Translations under genes and position numbers: made by a program
Part shown: in pieces, positions 45,461-56,343 of the stretch
How the letters are laid out: every line of letters starts with the position of its first letter
Position numbering within the stretch: position 1 is the first letter of the stretch
The notes under the pieces: generated by a model
The model's input: the letters and a program-made list of their open reading frames with translations, nothing else
Told to the model about the DNA's origin: nothing
Database searches by the model: none
NCBI GenBank assembly: GCA_030220185.1
Contig: JASPKZ010001601.1
Coordinates: forward strand, 248,001-312,000
DNA: 64,000 nt
Reading direction: 5' to 3'
Source: Diploptera punctata
Taxonomy: Eukaryota; Arthropoda; Insecta; Blattodea; Blaberidae

Positions 45461-46167
45461 CCATAAGTAACGCCACGAGTGATTTCCAAATTATTCATAA
45501 ATACACGACTCACGAAGTAAGGAGTGAATTTATCTAGAGAATTTGGAAATCAAGAGTGGCATTTGTTAGGACTATTTAACGAATAAAATTAAGCTGTTTA
45601 CTCACAAATCATTATTTAATATAGTTATTTTAAAATATTTATATATTTAATGTAAACAGCGATCTTTGAAAACAAATGCACTGCAACCAGATCATAATAT
45701 GATTTATTGCCAAAGTATCGCAATATTGTAAGAATGCACTCTAGTGGAGAAATGTATAACCAACGTTATAGGTTTCTGATGTTCTATGATGTAAATATGT
45801 CAATTATATTTTTCTGCAACGTTATTTCCTGGAAAATAATTCGTTTGAGAAAGTGCAAACAGTGTTTTTTTTTTTGGTATAGTACATTGTTACAAATGTT
45901 TTTATATTATCTATCGTATGCGCTTTTTGCTGACATCCATGCACTATATATACAATCTGGTAGCCATATTTCTTTCGGGGTCAGTCATTGCAAAATAATG
46001 CTATGACCTATTCAGAATGTTAAAAAGGAGGTGCTTTCTTTTTATTATGATAAACTTTGGTTGGTAAATTTTAGACGAAACACGACTGTGATTCGTTGTA
46101 AATAAAAAATCATTGAAATGTGATTGGTCATTGACTCCCATTTGGGGAATGAGTTAAATAGTACTTA
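45461..46167 (+). mobile_element. M730 copy, near full length
   Basis: Hairpin at 45470-45560 in standard orientation. The right end is 'gggaatgagttaaatagt'. About 707 bp. Confidence 0.85.
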
Positions 46168-46300
46168 ATATAGCACATTCAAACAAAATAGGATGTGGAA
46201 GCAATCGAAATTGCATTTGAAATTATATATATTTTGGTTTTTAGGTACAGAGAGTGTTTAGCCACTACCTATTATGCTCTAAAACCATTAGGTATATATA

Positions 46301-47178
46301 CAGGGTCATCGAAAATGGTTGCAGCAATATCAAACAATCATAGCTCAGGAACTATTTAAGATATTAAAACGAGTATTTTTTGTTAAATTCACCAACTCAA
46401 AAAGTTTTTTTTTTCTTACCTTAGAATGTTTTTTACGTGCGCTCAGTTGGTTGCTCTGCAAACATCCAGCCGATAGTCGATTTCGGCCCAACAACGCTGC
46501 GTGATTGTTGCAACAGCACCGGTCAGCCTTTGCCTTAAATATTACAGATTTCTGATCGGTTTGCTGTACAAAATGTATTTTACGTATCCCCATTAAAAAT
46601 TATAGGGGTGTAAAATCGGGGCTTCTAGGAGGTCATTGAATAGGATTGGACCTACCAATACTGCGATCAGATAATCTTGCATACAGAGCGCCTCGAATGT
46701 TGGGAAAAGTGTGGGGGCGCACCATCGTGTTGAAAGAATAACATTACGCCATTTTCTTCTTCAATTTGGTCTACTTGCGAGAAAACGTACTGTTCTAGCA
46801 CGTATTGGTAAACATCACCTGTGATAGTCTGCTCAATATAAAAGAAAGGGCCAATGGCCTGATCATGCATCTAAAACATTGAGGTAAAAACATTGTGTAC
46901 AGTAAACCGATCAGAGATCTGCAACATTTAAGACAAAGGATCGGCGATGGCGTTGCAACAATCACACCTCCGATGTTCCTGCGCTGTGGGGCCGAAATCG
47001 GCTATCGGCTGGATGTTTGCAGAGCAACCAACGGAGCGCTCATAGAAACATTCTAAGATAAGAAAAAAAAAACTTTTTGAGTTGGTGAATTTAACAAAAT
47101 AATACTCGTTTTAATATCTGAAATAGTTCCTGAGCTATGATTGTTTCAAATTTCTGCAAACTTTTTTCGATGACCCCG
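46301..47178 (-). mobile_element. mariner/Tc1-type element with about 275-bp inverted repeats
   Basis: Starts CAGGGTCATCG after TA and ends in the reverse complement before TA, so the target duplication is TA. The inverted terminal repeats extend to about 46575 and 46900. The 320-bp centre encodes, on the minus strand, IGPFFYIEQTITGDVYQYVL and FQHDGAPPHFS, the middle catalytic aspartate block of Tc1/mariner transposases. The N- and C-terminal parts are absent, so this is an internally deleted, non-autonomous copy. Confidence 0.88.
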
Positions 47179-47183
47179 TATAC

Positions 47184-47487
47184 ATCCATAGTAATTATGC
47201 CCAGGGGCAGGTGTTTCACTGCATTTTTCATGCTATGCGTTGCAGCTTTACTAGCGAATGATAGGTGTGGTAGCTTTCCGTTGCTTTCCACGCCGGTGAA
47301 GGATGATAATGATGATGATGGCCGGATGATTTTCGGGGACCGTTGGGCCCTAAGCTTCCTGACATTTGTCTTACAAGTGAAGATAACCCCGAAAAAAACC
47401 TCACCCAAGAGTCTGTCCCGAGCGGGTAACGAACCCGGACCCGCTGCGTGACAAGGCAACACGCTACTTCGAGACCACAGCGGTGTT
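47184..47487 (-). mobile_element. SINE-A copy
   Basis: Begins right after the mariner element on the plus strand with the SINE 3' end 'tccatagtaattatgccc' and reaches the tRNA head near 47487. The B box is mutated (GGTTCGTTACC). Confidence 0.85.
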
Positions 47488-48290
47488 TTTAAGAAAAAAA
47501 GAGTATTTAACTACTACCTGTTATGTTTTAAAACCATTAGGTATAGGAGTTCACCTTAAACAAAGATTTTTAATTCCTCTAGCGGTCAAAGTTTTCGATG
47601 TTTTGCAACGAAATTCAGTATATTGTTTTAAAATAAACCGAGGTAGGTATTATTAAAAAATCAGCGAAATCCGACAGATAGAAGTGGGAGTTGATCTGAA
47701 ATTCTAAATTAAACATTGGCTTTAACAACCGCCATTGTTGAATAACTTTTAAGGAGTAATCTATGAAGGAATTCACTAAATTTGTGACACGTGAGTTAGT
47801 TCAGAAGTGTAACACTGTTGGGTGTAATGTTTCACTTATCATCGCTTGTGGATCGTACCAGTTCATTCTCGGTCTTGACAAACGCAACAAAGCACCACTA
47901 AACTTAAACTACGTTGTCAGAGGTAAAAGAAAAAATACCCCAGAGAAGAAGAAAAGAGTGAATTTAGATGGGATGGAATAATTTTAGTTTCTAGCCACGT
48001 AGAGGCGCCACGTTCCCACAAGCTGTTACATAATGTGGTCATAGAGTCATGACTTGCAAGAGTTCCCATCTCAAACTTTTAAACTATTAGAGTTTTGAAG
48101 ACAAAGTCATAAAAATACAGTCAGAAAACTACTGTAGTCCCTTTTTCAACTAGGGATCCATGTTATAAATAAAATTATAAAAAATAACCACGTCCGAAGG
48201 GAATAAACCAGGGATTTAGTGACCGTCAAACACCAAACATCAATAAATCTGTTACTCATGCATTAATATGGAATCTAAAACTCGTTTATA
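47488..48290. other. stretch with one unrecognised ORF
   Basis: A 72-codon plus ORF (47763-47981) with a basic C-terminus has no recognisable family. About 40 bp at 47505-47545 repeat the sequence just left of the mariner element. Confidence 0.4.
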
Positions 48291-48291
48291 T

Positions 48292-48760
48292 ATCACCATC
48301 ATCATCAGAGTACATTCACGAATTTAGGTCATTTGTTGACCTGTTTCGGCCTCAAGAGAAACACCATCCAGAAGTCTTTTGAGTGGACGTCCTGGTCTTC
48401 TTCTTCCTGCAGGTTGATATCTTAACATTTGTTTGCGTATTCTCTGATCTTCCATTCGATGAACATGTTGCATCCATCTTGACTTATAATCAGAAATTTT
48501 GTTTTCTAAAGGTTCCACGTGTAATTCTTCTAAGATGTCTTCATTTTTTTTTTTTTTCCTTATCTAGTAGTGTGTATCCTGCAGTCCCCCGAAGGTATCT
48601 CATTTCAGCAGATCTAAGTCTCCGTATATCCTTCTGTTTCAACGTCCATACTTCGCTACCATACAAAAGAGTTGGAAGAGCCAGTGCTTTATACATTTTA
48701 AGTCTTGAATGTTTTTGGACTAACTGTTGCTCCTAGATTTATATATCTAATTTTAATAAC
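48292..48760 (-). mobile_element. RTE-3 3' part
   Basis: The minus frame reads MEPLENKISDYKSRWMQHVH and RRRPGRPLKRLLDGVSLEAE. Upstream lie the AEMRYL and WTLKQKD blocks. The plus strand starts with (CAT)n, the reverse of the family tail. Confidence 0.85.
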
Positions 48761-48777
48761 CGGAATAATTTTTCATC

Positions 48778-48958
48778 GCCTAACTAACTAACTAACTGGC
48801 ACTATAGGATCCGTAGGTTCATGGCTGCGCGGGCATGAGTTCTCCATACATCCCTATCCTGAGCTAATGTTTTGAAATTATTCCCTGTATAATCTACTTC
48901 CCTCAAATCATTGTTAATGTTGTTCTCCCACCTCATTCTTGGGCTAACAACTTTTCAG
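48778..48958 (-). mobile_element. RTE-1 3' end with (TAAC)n tail
   Basis: A short, 5'-truncated copy whose plus-strand start is 'taactaactaactaactggc'. Confidence 0.85.
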
Positions 48959-49134
48959 CTCAATTTCATTTAGGGTTCTTAATAAACAGTACTATTATTA
49001 GAGATTCAATATAACTGTAGAGTTAAACTCTGTTTAGCCAAACATTACAGGGAACATTTAATTAGATACACCAGTCTGCAACATTCTCTAAAATACATGT
49101 TTTTGTATTGTATGCATATACAACAATTTCATAT

Positions 49135-50000
49135 CTAATATATAAAAATGGATGTTTGTTTGTTCGTACTTTATGCGCGGCCACACCGTTCATCTGATTG
49201 TGATCGGACTTTTTGCAAAATGTTCAGGAGATTCCCGGGATGAACATAGGATATACGAGAATTGTAATACTTAACTCCTACACCCTTAAAAATCACCCTT
49301 TGTAGCGAAAAACGTGAAAAAGGTCCCTTTTTTGACACAAATGCCTTACGCCGCCTAAACTATAACAAATACACAAAATTAATGTACATAGAATTGAATA
49401 TCTCATAAAATTCTACAAAAAAGTTTGTCACAACATATTTTTATCTGTTACGGATAACCCACAATAACAATTTTGTCTTTCTTTGATGCCAAGAAGATCG
49501 AGACAAGTAGATTCCTGTGCAAGCACATGCAGTTCATCCGATTGTGATGGCGCTTTCTGCAAAATGTTCAGATTTTTCCCGGGAAGGCTAGAGGCTACAA
49601 GACAGTTTTAATGCTCAAGCCCTTCACCCCCCCCACACACAAAAAAAAACACCTTTTTTAATGAAAAACGTAAAAAAAAGTACGTTTTTGTACGCGTAAA
49701 TGGCTTACGCTGCCTAAACTATAACAAATAGACCAAATTAATGTACGCAGAATTGAACATCTAAAAACAACTCTACAAAAAAGTCCGTGACAGCATATGT
49801 TTATCTTCTACGGATAACTCACAATAACCAATTTTGTCTTTCATTGATGCCAAGAAGATCGGGATAAGGAGATTCCCGGGCAAGGACAGCAGCGCACAGA
49901 GCGAGAATTCTTTCACGGATAACTCAAATTGTCTTTTAGCTCACTTATGTCAAGTACCGGGTAATAAGCACGGGGTATCTAAAAATAATTACGATATACA
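49135..50000 (+). repeat. Repeat H with a 344-bp internal tandem duplication
   Basis: The string 'gttcatctgattgtgatc' at 49188 recurs as 'gttcatccgattgtgatg' at 49532, and the following blocks ('taaactataacaaata', 'gatgccaagaagatcg') repeat in the same order with about 344-bp spacing. Confidence 0.7.
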
Positions 50001-50097
50001 TTTAAAATTATTTTTCCTTTTACTAATTCAACTAAACATAAAAAAAAAACATTAATTTCAATTCATTTAGGAGAAGCAACGCACTCTGGGTATTAGC

Positions 50098-50275
50098 TAT
50101 CATCATCCGGTATCATGGCAGCTGCTGCCGTCTTCCGGAAACCAAACGCCATTCGTCTCTGTCCATCCATTGATCTTCCTCCAATTCTCTGATATTCATA
50201 GCCGCTTGTACACCTTCTATCCAAGTTTTCTTCGGCCTTCCTCTCTTCCTCCTTTCTATTGGGATCCATTCCATG
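50098..50275 (-). mobile_element. RTE-6 3' end
   Basis: Same terminus as 11930-12110 (plus-strand 'cttccggaaaccaaacgcc' and 'ttccattggg'-type strings). Confidence 0.8.
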
Positions 50276-50652
50276 TTATGGAACAGCAAGTTATCTAATA
50301 TAACAATTCAAACGCTTTATTTTCAAGTTTTGTTTGATGTTTGAAGTTTGTGTAGCATAAACTGCTCCTAACCTTCGTATGAACGTGCAATAACGTGATA
50401 ATATTCATTTAGAAAGACAACCAATCACAGAATTGCTCTCCAACTTGCGTTAATTAACAATACTTCGTGAAGAATTAATTGAAGATAAACAGAGTATATT
50501 GCCAAATTTTCTGGCCCGGAAATTCATGGGCGGAGTGTTGGTAGAATTGAATTTATTTTTCGAGAAGTGTCAGGGCAGCTAACCTAATTAATGCAGTGAG
50601 GAGAATTCCGCAGTAAATCACGTTAGATCTCACTTACAAACACCATAGAATG
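50276..50652. other. non-coding stretch
   Basis: Nothing recognised. Confidence 0.45.
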
Positions 50653-51331
50653 ACTATTTAACTCATGCCCCAAATGGGAGTCAATGACCAATCACGTTTC
50701 AATGATTTCTGTATTACAACCAATCAGAGACGTGTTTCACGAAATAATTATCAACGTTAGGATTATCATATATTAAGCAAAGCTCCTCCTTTTTAATATT
50801 CTGAACAGGTCTGACCGTTATTTTGCAGTGACTGAGCCTATAACAAATACGGCTACCAGATTGTATATAATAGTGCTTACATGTCAACATTTGTAGCAAT
50901 TGATTATACCACCAAAAAAAGAAACCACTGTTTGCACTTTCTTAAATGTATACGACATCAAAAATGAATTAATATACAGATTGATGTGTTTCATTTTTTC
51001 TCCACTAGAGAGCATTCTTACAATATTGCGTTCCTTTGGCAATAAATAGTATGATCTGGTTGCAGTGATAAACAAAAGAAGCAGTAGAAGCGTAGGCTAC
51101 CTATCGTTTCTCATTAGTTTTCAAACATCACCGTTTACTTTAAATATAAAAATATTTTTAAATAACTGTAGTTAAATAATGATTTGTGAGTAAACTTTAT
51201 TTTATTCGTTAAATAGTCCTAACAAATGCCACTCTTGATTTCCAAATTCTCTAGATAAATTCACTCCTCACTTCGTGAGTCGTGAATTTATCGATAATTT
51301 GGAAATCACTCGTGGCATTACTTATGATAAT
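50653..51331 (-). mobile_element. M730 copy, near full length
   Basis: The reverse complement of the 60557 copy and very similar to it in sequence and hairpin (51227-51318). Both share the same 90-bp internal deletion profile around 'caacatttgtagcaattgat'. Confidence 0.87.
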
Positions 51332-51371
51332 TGTTTCTCTCTTTTGTTAGTCTCTTGTGCGCAATCTTTTA

Positions 51372-52640
51372 AGATTTTTTAAGATTTTAAGATTTATTTA
51401 GCCTGGTGGAGTTAAGGCCATGTGGCCTTCTCTTCCACTCACCAGGACAAACATATATTACATAAGAATATAACAATCTTAATTAACTCTAATATTAAAC
51501 ACTAAGTAAAAATTTGATCAAAAGATAATATCTAATATACATATTACGATCTATAATACAACCAGTTAATGTTAGTTAAAATTAAGACTAAAACTAATAA
51601 TAAAATGTATACAAGCAAGACATATTAAATTGTCCCTGTCTAGTGTATATAAAAAACAGGAAAATAATGAGATATAGAAAACTAATTTTACGATTATACA
51701 ATATTTAAAACAAAACAAATAAAAATATTTGTTATTCTTAATATTATTTACATAAATAATTAAATATATTAATATTGCTAAAAGAATACTATCAGTGAGG
51801 TGTATAAGTCAGTTTGTTATTAAATAATTCTTTAGTTTGTTTTTGAAGGATGTTATAGTTTGACAGTCTCTGACATAGGGTGGAAGGGAATTCCATGTTT
51901 TGGTAAGTGACACCGTAAAAGATAATGAATAATATACAGTGTGATGAGGCGGGATATAAAGGACAATGTGCTGATGGATCGAGTGTCAAGATTATGTGTG
52001 TCGGATAGTCTGATGAAGCGGCGTGATAAATAATTAGGCGATGATGTGTGAAGTATTTTATAGAGAAGGATAGGGAATGGACAGTTCTACGATCTCTTAG
52101 ACGAAACCACGATAATTGTTCCAGGGACGGTGTGTAACATGGTCAAATTTGCGAATACCACAAATAAAACGTGCGCACGAATTATGAACACGTTGAAGTC
52201 TGTTGAGTGGAAAATAATATTTATTCTTTTTGGGGGGTAAAAAGAGGGTCACCACAATAACAATGGGGCATTGCAAGTGTTTCCTACTAGCACATTTTCC
52301 TAAGGGCGAAGAGGCAAACATTTCGTACACATCACACCTATTTAATTAAATGTATTATTGAGAAGACTGTTTTGGCATGTATGGTTTATTTGTGTATTCC
52401 AATTTAAGTTTTTTTGTCAATAATAACTCCTAGAATTTTTACTGTCTCACTATAAGGGATTTGAACTCCGTTTAGTGACACATGCGAAACTGTGTTTAGG
52501 TTAATTGTAGATAATAGTCTCTGATGACCCATAATGACAGGGTTTATAATCTCTTCAAGCACAGATAATGGTCTACAACAATTGAGAGACTCTCTGCAAT
52601 AACAATTTAATAGCTATACCTTGATTGTAAAATTCATCTA
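51372..52640 (-). mobile_element. Jockey/CR1-like LINE, C-terminal half
   Basis: Minus-strand reading gives an SETVKILGVIIDKKL block near 52410-52470, RLQRVHNSCARFICGIRKFD (52097-52330) and a WN-x-P-type end near 51880-51920. The 3' UTR 'ctcaccaggacaaac' (plus strand) follows. Order and motifs match the region following the catalytic domain of Jockey/CR1 reverse transcriptases. Frameshifts are present. Confidence 0.82.
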
Positions 52641-52865
52641 AAAAACCTGAACAAATGGGCTATACAGTAATTCTTATTAAAATTCTCAGGCTTGTGAAAC
52701 AGTTTCCAAGAGCTTGCCAATACATATATTTGTCCAGCTAACTGAATAAAAAAATATATTGTGTATTTTTATCGTCTTCAATGGATGAAGACTGGTTCAA
52801 TATTCCAAGAAACAAAATAAAAGTAGTAATAAAATACTTACAGAAGATTTATAAAGAATGTATCT

Positions 52866-53144
52866 GTCCTCCGCTGTGTTCTCGAGATAGCGTGCTGCCT
52901 TGTCACCCAGCGGGCTCGAGTTCGATCCCCGGTCGGGACAATTTTTCTGGGTAAGGTTTTTATCGGGGGTTTTCCTCACCTGTAAGACAAATGACAGGAA
53001 AACTTTAAGGCTCAAACGGTCCCCGAAATCATATGGCCATCATCATCATCCTTCACCGGTGTGGAAAGCTACCACACCTGCAATTCCCTAGTAAAGCTGC
53101 AAGCATAGCAGTGAAGGACCTTTCTTCGGGCAGAATTACTATGG
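52866..53144 (+). mobile_element. SINE-A copy
   Basis: Head with B box GGTTCGATCCC-like 'gttcgatccccggtcggg', body and 3' end 'cgggcagaattactatgga', then (TA)n. Confidence 0.88.
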
Positions 53145-53188
<44 letters not shown>

Positions 53189-53190
53189 AT
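53145..53190. repeat. (TA)n(TG)n microsatellite
   Basis: TA units followed by about 13 TG units. Confidence 0.95.
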
Positions 53191-53195
53191 TATAA

Positions 53196-53406
53196 CTATT
53201 TTTTGCGTTTAGCAATGAAGGCCAAATATGACGTGGAAAGAATTATAATGCCTGAGTCGGGATTTGAACTCGAGTTTCTATATCCCGCTACTTCGTGTAA
53301 ATTGAGAATATATATAAGACAAATAAATATTTGTGTTAGGATTCCTGAGTAGCTCAGTTGGTTAGAGCGCTAAACGAATAATGTTAGAAACTCGGGTTCA
53401 AATAAA
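53196..53406. mobile_element. Palindromic tRNA-like element P4, damaged
   Basis: The left arm retains only the 3' third of a minus-strand tRNA-like sequence (53251-53280). The right arm has a plus-strand one (53344-53403; A box TAGCTCAGTTGG, B box start GGTTCAAAT). The spacer remnant 'gtaaattgagaata' is shared with P2. The right arm is cut off by FB-B. Confidence 0.7.
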
Positions 53407-53690
53407 ATGGTTTTTACATTTTCTTCTTAGACACTTTACTTCTACCAATATCTGTTTATTATCAAATGTATTAATTGATATAGAGCACCCCACGCTTTTG
53501 ATGGTAAAATATTTTTTTTGTAGATAACTCTAGTTTTATTCTAGATGTGTTGGAGATGATTTTTTGTTGACCACTTTAATTTTATCCCAAGCGTGTTGGA
53601 AATTAAAATTATATATCATTTTTTAGTTCGGTTTTCTCATAAAGCGTGTTGTTTTATTTTTTAAAACTATTATTTATTTCATTCTTATCT
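53407..53690 (-). repeat. FB-B, one-arm copy
   Basis: Spacer followed by one arm, the reverse complement of the arrangement at 39589-39817. Confidence 0.72.
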
Positions 53691-54384
53691 GCAAATCAGT
53701 GTCCGAGATGATTTCACGTCTAAAATATTTGATTGTGTCCAGTGGGTGACATATTTCTACTGCGAGTGGTACATACATATATGAACCTTACGGTACTGAT
53801 TAATTTTCATGAAATTATGAAAGGATGATAAATGAAATTCCAATCCACCAGTTGTTAGGAAAACCACCAAAAATATTCTATTTTTATTCCGGGCATTCCC
53901 ATTCCAATAAAAACGCTTCCATATAAACCAATTACACGGTTTTAATGAAATTTCTATGAAGAATCTCGGAAGTGGTCGCACAATTGTTTTATTTAACTAA
54001 AACAGAGCAGAAACAAATTGCAGATATTGTAAATTAGGAATTTAAACAGAAGCAGGGAATTTGTGCACATCCTGTGGCGTGCTAAGTGCTTCTAGCATAG
54101 AGAATGATAACATCAAGTGCCATGCTTCGCTGAGTGATTGCTTTGAGATAGCGGCTAATTACAGGCAATACAATGAGCAAATTGCCTCTTTTCACACCTT
54201 GTCGCCCGCGCAACACTTGCTCGCTCCCTTCATACTGTCATTAATTCCTCAATCAAATCTCAGCACATTCTATGTAACAATGCGCGATTGTTAACCAACG
54301 CAAAGTGTATTTCCAGTGGATTCCTTCGCATTTCTGAGTACTTGGTCAGAGCAGTGGTGTTAATGTATGTACATGTGTGCAAGA
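53691..54384. other. non-coding stretch
   Basis: A 77-codon plus ORF at 54061-54294 has no recognised family. It is probably intron. Confidence 0.4.
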
Positions 54385-54880
54385 GACGGAGATTCTTCTT
54401 CTTCTTCTTTTCTTCACGGGCTAGGCAAACTTCCTGTTTCGCCTCACAGTTCTTCTGCCCATCTTTTCACTGGCCTTCCTACGTTCCTTGAACCTCTTGG
54501 CTTGTAGTTAAATGCTGCTTTTGGTAATCTTGTTGCATTCATTCTTTCCACATGTCTAAACCATTATTTCTCTATATCCTTTGATTTTATCATTTAATGG
54601 ATATATATTTAACTATGTTCTTATCTTCATTCTTTAACCGATCCATTCTTGTGCAGATTTTTGTTCTTCTAAGGAGGTTCATTTCTACACTTTGTATTCT
54701 GCTTTGTGATTTTTAGGTTATTACCCAAGTTTCACTGCCATAAAGTAATGCAGGAACTGCCAATGTTTTCTTGACAGTTTCACATTTACGTCTCTTTCAG
54801 TTTTTGTGTTTATAGTAAAATTACAACCCAAATAATTAAAATTTGTTGCTTGTTCCTGAGGTTTGGAGAGAGATTCTGAC
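54385..54880 (-). mobile_element. RTE-9 non-LTR retrotransposon 3' part
   Basis: The minus strand translates to GYREKWFRHVERMNATRLPK and GSRNVGRPVKRWAEEL, ending in a (GAA)n tail (plus-strand cttcttcttctt at 54395). Single copy here. Confidence 0.75.
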
Positions 54881-55812
54881 AAATATAATTACTATGCAGA
54901 CATACACCCTGTATTGACAACGTAACAGCTGGTCATCATGTGGATTTAAAATGAATAGATGTAGAATAAATCAGATTTAACACATATTTTATGAAAGAAA
55001 TGGCAATATAATCACACTGTCAATCCACTGAACGTATCAAAAAGGCACACGATTCAATTACTAGGAATAACTCACATAGTATATTTAACTATCTCGGATA
55101 TCAGGTTACATAAAAAGACGAAAAAAAAGATTTTAGTAAAAACAATTATAAAATTTAACAGAGTAACAGGAATTATAAATAATATTTTCAAGCCAAACAC
55201 AGTACAGCAACACACATGAACTAGAATTTATAAAACACTGGCCAGACCCATATTATGTTACGGCAGTGAGGCCTGGACAATTCGCAGTGTAGATGAACAA
55301 AGACTAACTGCGGCAGAAATGAAATTTATGAGACGTACTGCGGGCTATTCAAGGACAGACCATAAAAGGAATTCTGAGATTCTCAAAGAATTGCAAACAG
55401 AATCAGTCATGGAATATGTACAAAAATACAGAAACAACTGGAAATCTCACGTAAGAAGAATGAGCAGAACAAGAATACCACGTCAGATGTTAAATTACCA
55501 TCCACCAGGCAAGAGATCTTTGGGCAGACCCTTCAAACATTAAAAATTAAATCGTACCTGTTGGCAGGTGCCGTCGTCCTCAACTTTGTTAAAATATTGT
55601 GTATAAAATATTAACTCGAGGCCTTTCGGAAGTTATCTTCCATCTTCTGCAGGTTGAGCTTCCGCTACTTGTTGTGTACGGTGATGTATACTCCAACTGT
55701 TTGTAGCAGCAACTGATTTGTTTTTGACGATCTCGTATAATGGGTTTGACTGGGGTGCGTTGAGATCGTAACAGACCACTAGGTCTATCACATGAAAGGA
55801 GGAAGAAGAAGT
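54881..55812 (+). mobile_element. RTE-7 non-LTR retrotransposon 3' part, interrupted
   Basis: Blocks read YKTLARPILCYGSEAWTI, MKFMRRTAGYSRTDHKRNSE, NNWKSHVRRMSRTRIPRQML and KRSLGRPFKH. The terminus 'gatcgtaacagaccactagg' and GAAGAA tail are at 55766-55812, after a 220-bp insertion. Confidence 0.8.
55546..55765 (-). mobile_element. Penelope-type 3' tail, second lineage (tentative)
   Basis: On the minus strand it contains GAAGATGGAAG-ataa-CTTCCGAAA, resembling the hammerhead-like tail of Penelope elements. It lies inside RTE-7. Boundaries are approximate. Confidence 0.5.
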
Positions 55813-55819
55813 TATATAG

Positions 55820-55983
55820 TATCCTGCTGGAGTTCGGAATTCCTAAAAAGTTAGTTAGACTTATAGGAATGTGTCTAAATGGCTCAAAGAGTAGGGCAAA
55901 AGTTCATGAGTATTTGAGAATAAAGTTCTTAGGAAAAATTTGGAACAGAGAGAGATGAACAGACAGGTGAATGGAAAAAATGT
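55820..55983 (+). mobile_element. RTE-1 fragment, internally deleted
   Basis: Starts like 57263 ('tatagtatcctgctggagtt'), then jumps from 'ctcaaagagtagggcaaaag' directly to 'gagtatttgagaataaagtt', losing the reverse-transcriptase core. Followed by SINE-A. Confidence 0.8.
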
Positions 55984-55998
55984 ATGCCATTATTGCTA

Positions 55999-56343
55999 TA
56001 TCCATCCATCCATCCATAGTAATTCTGCCCGAAGGCAGGTCCTTCACTCCAATCATAGCATTTTCATGCTATGCTTGCAGCTTTACCAGGGAACTGTAGG
56101 TGTGGTAGCTTCCCGTTGCTTTCCACACCGGTGAAGGATGATGATGATAAGGATGATGATGGTGATGATGGCCATATGATTTCGGGGACCGATTGGACCT
56201 TAAAGGTTTCCTGACATTTGTCTTACAGGTGAGGAAAAACCCCGATAAAAACCTCACCCAGAAAAACTGCCCCGATCGGGAATCGAACCCGGGCCCGCTG
56301 CGTGACAAGTCAGCACGCTACCTCGAGACCACAGCAGTGGACA
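55999..56343 (-). mobile_element. SINE-A, full length
   Basis: The plus strand begins with the (ATCC)n tail and ends with the head, GTCCACTGCTGTGG on the minus strand. B box GGTTCGATTCC. Confidence 0.9.

Noticed and set aside
47763..47981. 72-codon ORF as a small host gene
   Set aside because: No recognised family, no splice or promoter context, and it is surrounded by repeats. Left as unrecognised.
24445..53690. Apparent spacer inversion between FB-B copies (36935 and 24445 versus 39545 and 53407)
   Set aside because: FB-B is a palindrome, so a copy that keeps only one arm can show the spacer in either orientation simply by insertion direction. No real inversion is needed.
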